Part shown: piece after piece, positions 42,387 to 49,735 of the stretch
Layout: every line of letters starts with the position of its first letter
Numbering within the stretch: position 1 is the stretch's first letter
Source: Fimousia sp036311565
GTDB taxonomy: Bacteria > Bacillota > Clostridia > Lachnospirales > Lachnospiraceae
Assembly (NCBI GenBank): GCA_036311565.1
Contig: JAXJPR010000020.1
Location: 49,303 to 113,302, forward strand
Length of the DNA stretch: 64,000 nucleotides
Direction: 5' to 3'
Position numbers and translations under genes: made by a program
Notes under the pieces: generated by a model
The model's database searches: none
Seen by the model: the letters and a program-made list of their open reading frames with translations, nothing else
What the model was told of the DNA's origin: nothing

Positions 42387-43760
42387 TTAATATATTATCT
42401 CATCTTCATTGATATCCTCACCATTTAATACGATATGATCATAAAGAGAAATCCCATGGACCGTATCAGTCTCCACTAGAATATAGTCTTCACTGCTGTT
42501 GATTTTCTCAATGGCACAAAACTGTGCAAATCCCTGATTGACACAGTAGACTCCCTGTTTCTTTACTGTTTTTTCCAAATACATCTGTGCGGAATTCTTA
42601 TTTCCATTGGCAAATAAAACGGTATCCTTTTCTACTTCATCCGCATCTAAATAAAAGTATTTGTCTTTATCCTTTTCAAATTTATAAATAGAATAATTTT
42701 TTATAGATGCTGTTTTTTCATTTCCAGATTTGGCTAAAACACGATCTGTAGTAGAATTTCCTCCTTTTGTTAAATATTCGATTGGGACAGCATAAAAATC
42801 TTTCTCTACTACCGCACTTTTTGGTATTTTATATCCATCATTCGAATCTAGGGAAATTTCAATATCCAAAAAGCGATCATTGATATATCGTATCATGTAT
42901 TTTGATAATGAAAGATAACCATAATACTGGCCTCCATCTTTTCTTACCTTCACAGAGGCATTCGTAGTAATGTTGTCCTGCAAAAATGTAACCCTGACCG
43001 TATTCATATCTTCTAATTCTTCATATTCTTCTTTTGAAAGCATCAAAACTACTTCCCAGTTTTCATCCTTTACAATGCGATATACTTTGTCTCCAGATGA
43101 AACCTGCTTATTCGAAGATAACTGTTCTTTTTCATAATTATTCTGCTGAAAATCTGATTTCTTAATATTCTTGGCTTCTTTTTTTTCAAAATTATCAACG
43201 GTATAAGAAATTACGCCACTATCTGTACTGTTTATGATTTGATATGCGTCTTCTCCGTATTTATCTTTAATTTTTTCTAATGTTTCTTCAATATAATCCC
43301 CATTCATATTTAAGACTGAATGATCTAATTTTTGTTTTAAGCTGTAGACATCTTCAAAATTTGAATAATCATACTCTTCCTTAAAATCAGAAATCGTCGC
43401 ATTTATATTCGAAATATTTTTATCTGCCGCTTCCGAATCCTCTTTCATGGTTTCGGCAATATAGTCTTTTATCTTACCATTGGAATCTAGTGAATATACG
43501 GTTTCTCCTTTATAAACTTTTGATACATCCGAAACATAGTAATTGATATAACCGTCTCTCTTGGCTTTTACAATTTTTTCATCACGGATGGCAATCCCCG
43601 TTGTAGAAATTACATCTGTCATCTTTCCGGCCTTTACTTCATACACAGACACGGGATCTTTCAATACAAATCCTATGATATTAACAAGGATATAAACCAA
43701 AATTCCAATAAAAATAACAAGACTTAAACTCAAATGAATCTTCTTCTTGTTCTTTTTCAT
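42387..43760 (-). CDS. HlyD-like membrane fusion/adaptor protein
   Basis: A 457-residue protein with one N-terminal membrane helix (LSLSLVIFIGILVYILVNII) and an extracytoplasmic region containing the lipoyl/barrel-sandwich type segment GYINYYVSDVSKVYKGETVYSLD and a central coiled-coil. It resembles HlyD/MacA periplasmic adaptors, yet no transporter gene is adjacent. Clostridial genomes carry such a gene next to yggS and sepF, so a cell-envelope or division role is possible. Its ATG at 43760 overlaps the previous stop as TAATG. Confidence 0.75.
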   Translation of the reverse strand: MKKNKKKIHLSLSLVIFIGILVYILVNIIGFVLKDPVSVYEVKAGKMTDVISTTGIAIRDEKIVKAKRDGYINYYVSDVSKVYKGETVYSLDSNGKIKDYIAETMKEDSEAADKNISNINATISDFKEEYDYSNFEDVYSLKQKLDHSVLNMNGDYIEETLEKIKDKYGEDAYQIINSTDSGVISYTVDNFEKKEAKNIKKSDFQQNNYEKEQLSSNKQVSSGDKVYRIVKDENWEVVLMLSKEEYEELEDMNTVRVTFLQDNITTNASVKVRKDGGQYYGYLSLSKYMIRYINDRFLDIEISLDSNDGYKIPKSAVVEKDFYAVPIEYLTKGGNSTTDRVLAKSGNEKTASIKNYSIYKFEKDKDKYFYLDADEVEKDTVLFANGNKNSAQMYLEKTVKKQGVYCVNQGFAQFCAIEKINSSEDYILVETDTVHGISLYDHIVLNGEDINEDEIIY

Positions 43761-44704
43761 TATTCTAACTCCCATCTATCTAATGCTGCGCCGTTTAAAT
43801 ACTGAAAACGGCACCCCTGTTTATAATTCTTTTTTTCCATCCACATTTCAAATTCATCTTTTAATTTCCACCAACTGGTTCCCCAGTTAGAAAATTCTGC
43901 ATACTCTTCTGGTACACGGCTGAATAGCCGTTCTACAACAATCTTTGGAGATAAGTATGCCAAAAACTCCGTAAGGCGCTCCATATATTCTTCTTTTGAG
44001 CATAACGTAATTGTACCATCAATGTATTGTGTATACAACTGTGAATTTTTCGGAATATACAACGAATGAAGTTTTACAAAATCAATTTCTAAGGCAGATA
44101 ATATTTTTGCTCCTTCAATTGCATCATCCAGGGTATCCCAGGGCAGATTTAAAATCATATGAGTGCAAATAGAAAATCCATATGTTTTGATTACAGAAAC
44201 TGCCTGTATAAATTCCGCAAGCCCATGTCCCCGATTGATCTTTTTTAATGTATGATAATTGACAGTCTGCAATCCTAATTCAAAATTAATCTCAATTGCA
44301 AATTTTCTGGCTACTTCTTGTAAAAAATCTAAATATTCTTTCTTAATACAATCTGGCCTGGTCGAAATTGATAATTCTACAATATCTTCTACTTGTACTG
44401 CTTCCAAAACATATTGTTTAAAACGTTCAAAACCTAAAAACGTATTCGTATAGTTTTGAAAATATGCAATAAATTTCTTAGCTTTGTATCTTTTTGCTAT
44501 TTTCTCTCCGGTTTTTTCCAATTGTTCCTTTACTGATATCTGCGATGACATCGCTTCAAACCCAGTTCCTACATCCGCACAAAATGCACATCCCTTTTTT
44601 CCATTCATACGGTTCGGACAAGTAACTGGAAGATTCACGGGAAGTTTGTATACCTTTTCTCCATATTTTGTTTTTAAATAATCAGAATAAGTACGATAAT
44701 ACAT
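43760..44704 (-). CDS. TIGR01212-family radical SAM protein (YhcC-like)
   Basis: Radical SAM enzyme of 314 residues of unknown reaction. The cluster Cys lie in PVTCPNRMNGKKGCAFC, the atypical long-spaced CxnCxxC of this family. Further motifs are FELGLQTVNYHTLKKINRGH and CTHMILNLPWDT. TGGAGG lies 5 bases before the ATG at 44704. The track further upstream (44830) runs into a terminator and is not used. It heads the run down to proC. Confidence 0.88.
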   Translation of the reverse strand: MYYRTYSDYLKTKYGEKVYKLPVNLPVTCPNRMNGKKGCAFCADVGTGFEAMSSQISVKEQLEKTGEKIAKRYKAKKFIAYFQNYTNTFLGFERFKQYVLEAVQVEDIVELSISTRPDCIKKEYLDFLQEVARKFAIEINFELGLQTVNYHTLKKINRGHGLAEFIQAVSVIKTYGFSICTHMILNLPWDTLDDAIEGAKILSALEIDFVKLHSLYIPKNSQLYTQYIDGTITLCSKEEYMERLTEFLAYLSPKIVVERLFSRVPEEYAEFSNWGTSWWKLKDEFEMWMEKKNYKQGCRFQYLNGAALDRWELE

Positions 44705-44715
44705 GATTTCCTCCA

Positions 44716-44755
44716 CACAAAACAAAGAAACTGCCACATTACTGTGACAGTTTCT
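44716..44755 (-). terminator. Terminator after the P-loop gene
   Basis: AGAAACTGTCACA pairs with TGTGGCAGTTTCT across a 4-base loop, then TTGTTTTG. Confidence 0.82.
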
Positions 44756-44765
44756 ATTCACGTTC

Positions 44766-45194
44766 TTATAAAGATACTGTAACAAGTCCCTGAATACTTT
44801 CAGGCATATCAGATTTATCACGAGATGCACTAATCACAAAATCAACATCATATTTTTCAGACATTTCCTGAATTTTTGTAACTGTTGCTTCTACATCTGC
44901 ATCATTCGCTACGTCAATACTGGCAATTGTTAGAAAACTTTCTAAATAAATTTTTTCAATGTCATAATTTTGAGATAAAATTCCTGCTAAAAAGCCAAGA
45001 AACATATCTGTATTTGTGATTCCATATTCTGGAGATACGATAAAACGAATGCGATTACTAAGTTCATACATATGTTTGTTGCTTTTATCAATATAAACAA
45101 TATCGCCCTTTGCAACTTTCATTGCATCATTTACTTTTTCAATCAAAACTTTCGTTTTACCTTTTCCTTTTACTCCTGCGATAATTTCGACCAT
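44766..45194 (-). CDS. Small P-loop protein of unknown function
   Basis: A 142-residue cytoplasmic protein. It begins MVEIIAGVKGKGKTKVLIEK with a Walker A motif (GVKGKGKT). A strand FVISASRD near residue 124 might close the nucleotide site. No signal peptide or membrane segment is seen. It is short for a P-loop fold and lacks an obvious Walker B. I do not recognise a named function. It is monocistronic, with its own promoter and terminator, next to dacF. Homologues may be restricted to Lachnospiraceae relatives (inference, not checked). Confidence 0.75.
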   Translation of the reverse strand: MVEIIAGVKGKGKTKVLIEKVNDAMKVAKGDIVYIDKSNKHMYELSNRIRFIVSPEYGITNTDMFLGFLAGILSQNYDIEKIYLESFLTIASIDVANDADVEATVTKIQEMSEKYDVDFVISASRDKSDMPESIQGLVTVSL

Positions 45195-45233
45195 CCTTAT
45201 CTCCTCCTTAGAAAGAACATTTTTATTATATAT

Positions 45234-45262
45234 ATTGTATAATATATGCTACAAAATAACAA
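45234..45262 (-). promoter_or_regulatory. Promoter of the P-loop gene
   Basis: TTGTTA (45257-45262) and TACAAT (45234-45239), 17-base spacer. An alternative overlapping pair TTGTAG/TATAAT (45249-45254, 45225-45230) has an 18-base spacer. Confidence 0.65.
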
Positions 45263-45265
45263 CCA

Positions 45266-46228
45266 TTATTTATGAGTTTTTTCTAATAATTCTGACATAG
45301 TACGGTACAAAATATCTTTTGTTTCGGCATTTAGTATGACGGATATATATTGATTTCCCTTGCTATTTTGAGTGAGAATAATCAAACAGGACCCTGCTTC
45401 ACTGGTCGTCCCGGTTTTTCCTCCAATCATAAAAATATCATCTGGCAGATTATAGTCTCCCAAAATATAATGATTTGTCGTCTCCATCGGAATGCTCATC
45501 GGTATTCCTGCAGCTGTTTCATAATCCAAAGTATAATTTGCTTTTCCAATAATATTTAAAAATGCATCATATTGAACTGCTTCTTTAAAAATCAAATATA
45601 AATCATAGGCTGTTACATAATGATCCTTATCATGCAGCCCATTAGTGGTCACAAAATTACAATGTGTCGCTCCTAACTCTTTTGCTCTCTGATTCATCAT
45701 ATCTGCAAATTTTTCTGTAGAACCAGCAATATGCTCTGCCAGTGCAATTGCACAATCATTGGCAGACTCAATCAGTAATGCATTTAAAAGCCCTTCTACT
45801 TTTACTTTATCACCTTTTTTTAATCCTACGGCGACCACCCCTCCCTCATCAAACGTGATATTTTCTTTTATCGTAACCGTATCAGTCAAATTACAATTTT
45901 CCAAAGTAAGGAGTGCTGTCAATACCTTTGTCGTACTAGCTGGATAAGCCTTTCCCAAGGCATTTTGGGAAGCAAGTACCTGATTGTTTGATGCATCAAC
46001 TAATAATGCGCTCTGCACATCACCTTTAAAACTCTGATCATCTTCTTCCTTTAAAACCGCAGCGTGTTCCCCCAATCCATCCAGGGAGGTTCCATAATAT
46101 CTGGAAAACATTTTTTCTTCAGAATTTTCAAAATGTTGTTCATATGACTGACCAGCTGATACAGAAACCGGACAAAGTGATATGGTCATAACTATAATCA
46201 GAAAAATTGCTGTAATCTTATTCTTCAT
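45266..46228 (-). CDS. D-alanyl-D-alanine carboxypeptidase (DacF type)
   Basis: Secreted or membrane-associated penicillin-binding carboxypeptidase trimming peptidoglycan stem peptides, 320 residues. It has a signal peptide (KITAIFLIIVMTISLCPVSVSA), followed by active-site motifs SxxK (PASTTKVLTAL), SxN (IESANDCAIALA) and KTG (GGKTGTTSE). The C-terminal membrane-anchoring domain of longer DacA/DacF proteins is missing, so it may be free or loosely bound. GAAAGGA precedes the ATG. Confidence 0.92.
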   Translation of the reverse strand: MKNKITAIFLIIVMTISLCPVSVSAGQSYEQHFENSEEKMFSRYYGTSLDGLGEHAAVLKEEDDQSFKGDVQSALLVDASNNQVLASQNALGKAYPASTTKVLTALLTLENCNLTDTVTIKENITFDEGGVVAVGLKKGDKVKVEGLLNALLIESANDCAIALAEHIAGSTEKFADMMNQRAKELGATHCNFVTTNGLHDKDHYVTAYDLYLIFKEAVQYDAFLNIIGKANYTLDYETAAGIPMSIPMETTNHYILGDYNLPDDIFMIGGKTGTTSEAGSCLIILTQNSKGNQYISVILNAETKDILYRTMSELLEKTHK

Positions 46229-46296
46229 TTGCTTTTCCTTTCTCTAAATTCAACAAAGCATTTTTCAATAATAAATTCAGAAGTTTCTTACTATAT

Positions 46297-46323
46297 GAAA
46301 AAGAACCCCGCAATGCGGGATCC
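46297..46323 (-). terminator. Terminator after the MgsA-like gene
   Basis: GGATCCCGC and GCGGGGTT form the stem with a 3-base loop, then TCTTTTT. It separates the radC-to-MgsA-like run from dacF. Confidence 0.85.
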
Positions 46324-46332
46324 TAATCGCTG

Positions 46333-46728
46333 TTATTTATACATTTCTCTCCAATCCAAATCACCACGTTCTAATGCTTTTACAAGCAGTTCCGCAGTTG
46401 CTAAGTTCGTAGCAAATGGAATATTATGCACATCACACAAAGCTAATACATTATATACATTGGCTTCCTGTCTTTTCTTAGCTTCTGGATCTCTTAAAAA
46501 AATAACCATATCAATTTCATTATGCTCAATCTGAGCTCCCAGCTGCTGGGATCCCCCTAAATGTCCAGCCAAATATTTATGCACATTTAAGTTGGTTACT
46601 TCTTCTATAAGATAGCCTGTTGTTTCTGTTGCATATAATTCATGTTTACACAAAATCCCTCTATATGCGATGCATAAATTCTGCATCAGTCTCTTTTTTG
46701 TATCATGTGCAACTAAACCAATATTCAT
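46333..46728 (-). CDS. MgsA-like protein lacking canonical catalytic residues
   Basis: A 131-residue protein with the methylglyoxal synthase fold: NIGLVAHDTKK, LYATETTGYLI and IDMVIFLRDP align with MgsA. However, the catalytic base Asp of GGDQQ (E. coli Asp71) is Ser (GGSQQ), and the PHDPD loop (His98, Asp101) reads RQEAN, so His and Asp are replaced by Gln and Asn. Asp20 and Asp91 remain. Dihydroxyacetone phosphate conversion is therefore doubtful, and a regulatory or ligand-binding role is possible (inference). It follows rodA by 15 bases. AAAGGGGG sits 6 bases before the ATG at 46728. Confidence 0.82.
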   Translation of the reverse strand: MNIGLVAHDTKKRLMQNLCIAYRGILCKHELYATETTGYLIEEVTNLNVHKYLAGHLGGSQQLGAQIEHNEIDMVIFLRDPEAKKRQEANVYNVLALCDVHNIPFATNLATAELLVKALERGDLDWREMYK

Positions 46729-46743
46729 TGCCATCCCCCTTTT

Positions 46744-47862
46744 CTAATATTTTTTACTTTGAAGCGATATATTCAGCACCATTCCCATTCCGATCATAAT
46801 GCTTAGAGCAGAGCTCAATCCATAGCTGATAAGCGGTAGTGGCAATCCAGTATTAGGCAAAATCCCAGTTGTAACCCCTATATTAATAAAAGACTGGAAT
46901 GCAATTAACGCTGCAACTCCTGTTGCAATCAGTTTTCCATTTAAATCATTGGCTTTCTTCGCTACTAATATACATTGTACCATTAATAATGCCAACAATG
47001 CAATAATAAATACACTGCCAACAAATCCGAACTCTTCTCCTATCACAGAAAAAATAAAATCTGTCTGTTGTTCTGATACCAGTCCAGTATCTCTTACAGT
47101 AACGGAAACATCTGATATAGTATTGGAATTAAGTCCCTTTCCAAACAATTGACCAGACCCAATTGCCATAATAGAATTATTGGTCTGATATGCAGTGGTA
47201 GCAGCATATTTTTGTGGATTAATAAAACTCATAATTCGGGTCACCTGATACTCTTTTAATAAAATTTGTCCAGGTGTTTGTATATACCAGATAAATATCA
47301 CAAATGCCGGTATCCCAATGGCAATCACCCGTCCAACAATCTTTAAGCTCAATCCTCCTACAAAAATAATGGCACATAATATCAATACAATATCTATGGT
47401 CGTGGATAAATCTGGTTCTTTTACCACTAAAAGTAATGGGATCAAACAAATGACTGCCATTTTTGCCAATGTTCTTACTTCATTTAAATGTTCTTCATGT
47501 TTGGATATAAAAGCTGCTGCTGTCAATATCAAAGCAATTTTACAGGTCTCCGACGGCTGAAATGTTAATCCTCCAAAAGCAAGCCAACGCTGAGCACCCC
47601 CAACTGTTTTTCCTACTAATAGTACTAATATCAGTAATATGATATTTCCAATATAAACAATAGCAATATTATTTGAAATAAAATTGTAATCAACCACAGA
47701 TAATAATAACATAATACCTGAACACAAAACAATTCCTAACAACTGCTTTGATGTATACGACGGATTGGCACTGTTAATAAATAAGATTCCCAATCCACTT
47801 AACAGCCAGACATTTAACAACAGCTTTATATTGTAGTTTTTTAAGTCATATTGTCTCAGCAT
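46744..47862 (-). CDS. rodA: SEDS peptidoglycan polymerase RodA
   Basis: Integral membrane glycosyltransferase for lateral wall synthesis, 372 residues and about ten hydrophobic helices. Signature stretches are GGAQRWLAFGGLTFQPSE, QQTDFIFSVIGEEFGFVGS, TGLPLPLISYGLSS and the VKEPDLSTT motif with its conserved Asp. Its place after minE and in the same run as mreBCD and PBP2 supports the RodA assignment over FtsW. AAGGAT lies 6 bases before the ATG. Confidence 0.94.
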   Translation of the reverse strand: MLRQYDLKNYNIKLLLNVWLLSGLGILFINSANPSYTSKQLLGIVLCSGIMLLLSVVDYNFISNNIAIVYIGNIILLILVLLVGKTVGGAQRWLAFGGLTFQPSETCKIALILTAAAFISKHEEHLNEVRTLAKMAVICLIPLLLVVKEPDLSTTIDIVLILCAIIFVGGLSLKIVGRVIAIGIPAFVIFIWYIQTPGQILLKEYQVTRIMSFINPQKYAATTAYQTNNSIMAIGSGQLFGKGLNSNTISDVSVTVRDTGLVSEQQTDFIFSVIGEEFGFVGSVFIIALLALLMVQCILVAKKANDLNGKLIATGVAALIAFQSFINIGVTTGILPNTGLPLPLISYGLSSALSIMIGMGMVLNISLQSKKY

Positions 47863-47872
47863 TCTATCATCC

Positions 47873-48142
47873 TTATTTCTTCAAGTCCCTGATTGGAATA
47901 TTCGCATATAAAGCAGGAACTTTTTCTCCGCCTTCTTCCGTTTCTGTCTGAGTGATCTGAATATCCAGACCAGCAGCATCTATTTCCATATATTTAGAGA
48001 TTACCTGAATAATATCATTTTTAATCATTTCCATAAGTTCCGGTGAACAACTGGAGCGGTCAGAAACCAACAACAGTTTCAGACGATCTTTTGCCACGTC
48101 TCCAGAACTTTTTTTTCGGAACCAATTATCAAAAAATCCCAT
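47873..48142 (-). CDS. minE: Cell division topological specificity factor MinE
   Basis: Stimulates MinD ATPase and places the Min system, 89 residues. The N-terminal amphipathic MGFFDNWF membrane-targeting segment, the conserved AKDRLKLLLVSDR anti-MinCD region and the C-terminal dimerising part are present. GGAGG lies before the ATG. It directly follows minD. Confidence 0.95.
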   Translation of the reverse strand: MGFFDNWFRKKSSGDVAKDRLKLLLVSDRSSCSPELMEMIKNDIIQVISKYMEIDAAGLDIQITQTETEEGGEKVPALYANIPIRDLKK

Positions 48143-48160
48143 GAGAAGTTCCTCCTTTGT

Positions 48161-48946
48161 TTATCCTTTAAATACCTTCATTAAACGGGCAAAAAATCCA
48201 TCCACTGGAAAATCCATAAATGGTACATTCTCTCCCAAAATTCTTTTGCAAATATTCATATAGGCCTTTCCAGCCAGACAGTCATTACCTACCAGTGGTT
48301 CTCCCTGATTCGTTGCTACAACAATGTTTTCATCATCTGGAACAATTCCAAGGAGATCGATCGCTAAAATATCTACAACATCTTCCTGTGACATCATATC
48401 TCCTCGTTTTACCATATCCATACGAATTCGATTGATAATCAATTCCATTTTTTTTATTTCATTGGCTTCTAGTAACCCGATAATACGATCTGCGTCACGA
48501 ATTGCAGATACTTCTGGTGTTGTAACAATCATAGCTCTATCTGCACCCGCAATGGCATTTTTAAATCCCTGTTCAATTCCAGCTGGACAATCTAACAATA
48601 TGTAATCGAATTCTTCTTTTAACTCATCTGTTAACTTTTTCATCTGCTCTGGGGAAACACTTGTCTTATCTCGTGTCTGTGCAGATGGAAGCAGGAATAG
48701 ATTTGAATATTTTTTATCTTTGATCAATGCCTGTTTAATTCTGCAATTTCCTTCTACTACATCAACCAGATTGTATACGATTCTATTTTCCAGTCCCAGA
48801 ACAACATCCAAATTTCTCAATCCAATATCAGTATCAATCAACACAACACTATATCCTAATTTTGCTAGTCCTGTTCCTACATTGGCTGTTGTAGTAGTTT
48901 TTCCTACTCCGCCTTTTCCTGATGTAATTACAATTACTTCACTCAT
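48161..48946 (-). CDS. minD: Septum site-determining ATPase MinD
   Basis: Deviant Walker A ATPase that recruits MinC to the membrane, 261 residues. The Walker motif GKGGVGKTT starts near residue 10, followed by DTDIGLRNLD and LLDCPAGIEQGF. The C-terminal amphipathic membrane-targeting helix (DGFFARLMKVFKG) is intact. GGAG lies before the ATG. It sits between minC and minE. Confidence 0.97.
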   Translation of the reverse strand: MSEVIVITSGKGGVGKTTTTANVGTGLAKLGYSVVLIDTDIGLRNLDVVLGLENRIVYNLVDVVEGNCRIKQALIKDKKYSNLFLLPSAQTRDKTSVSPEQMKKLTDELKEEFDYILLDCPAGIEQGFKNAIAGADRAMIVTTPEVSAIRDADRIIGLLEANEIKKMELIINRIRMDMVKRGDMMSQEDVVDILAIDLLGIVPDDENIVVATNQGEPLVGNDCLAGKAYMNICKRILGENVPFMDFPVDGFFARLMKVFKG

Positions 48947-48971
48947 CTTTTTTCTCCTCCATCTATGCCTT

Positions 48972-49718
48972 TTATATCATCAGTTCATGAATCAATGATT
49001 TTGAAACCGGTTCCACATAAATATGTCCGTTCTCCACAAATGCCATCTGAGGCTCTGTTGCTTCTACTTTTTTCTTTTTCTTCTTCATAAAAAAGCTTTT
49101 TTTCATCTCTTCATCAGAATTTCTTGCAATTTGATTGCCAATACGTATCTGCATCGGTTTCATTTCCAGCGCAACAATCACAGTATTGTCATTACCATCT
49201 GTACCAGCATATGCATACCCTTTCAATGCTCCCAATACGACTACATTTCCTTTTGCACTCACTGTTGCACCAGGATTTACATCCCCTAATACCACAATGC
49301 TGGAATCACTTTGAATGCTTTGTCCAGAACGTAGTGTACCACGATAAAACATGCCATCTTCCGGTTTTTGACGTACTTTCTCTTCTTCCAGCCGTTTTCT
49401 AACCAATTCTTCTTTTTGGATTTCTTTTTCTGCCATAAGTTGCTGAAATTTCGTTTCAATCGCACTATCCTCATCAATAATATATGCGATCTGCAAAGAG
49501 GTCACCTGTGAAATTCCTTCTAAAATTTCAGAAATCTGATTGTGATTTAACTCTTTTCCTTCAAATCTCAATGCAATAGGCTTTGAAAAATTGAAAAAAG
49601 CAGCAGAAACCTGAAATTTTCGCATTATCTCTTCGATTAATTCCTCATACTGAATCTCCGGATCCAGCCACAAAGTTAATCCATATTTATTTCCTTTAAT
49701 CATTACGGATTGATTCAT
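48972..49718 (-). CDS. minC: Septum formation inhibitor MinC
   Basis: FtsZ antagonist, about 248 residues. The N-terminal domain starts MNQSVMIKGNKYGLTLWL. The C-terminal beta-helix carries YRGTLRSGQSIQSDSSIVVLGD, then GATVSAKGNVVVLGALKGYAYAG, the conserved MinC motif. A linker rich in Glu/Lys/Arg lies between. GGAG is 9 bases before the ATG at 49718. A longer start at 49733 (MEKYNMNQS) is possible. The PBP2 stop is at 49736. Confidence 0.9.
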   Translation of the reverse strand: MNQSVMIKGNKYGLTLWLDPEIQYEELIEEIMRKFQVSAAFFNFSKPIALRFEGKELNHNQISEILEGISQVTSLQIAYIIDEDSAIETKFQQLMAEKEIQKEELVRKRLEEEKVRQKPEDGMFYRGTLRSGQSIQSDSSIVVLGDVNPGATVSAKGNVVVLGALKGYAYAGTDGNDNTVIVALEMKPMQIRIGNQIARNSDEEMKKSFFMKKKKKKVEATEPQMAFVENGHIYVEPVSKSLIHELMI

Positions 49719-49735
49719 ATTATATTTCTCCATTC

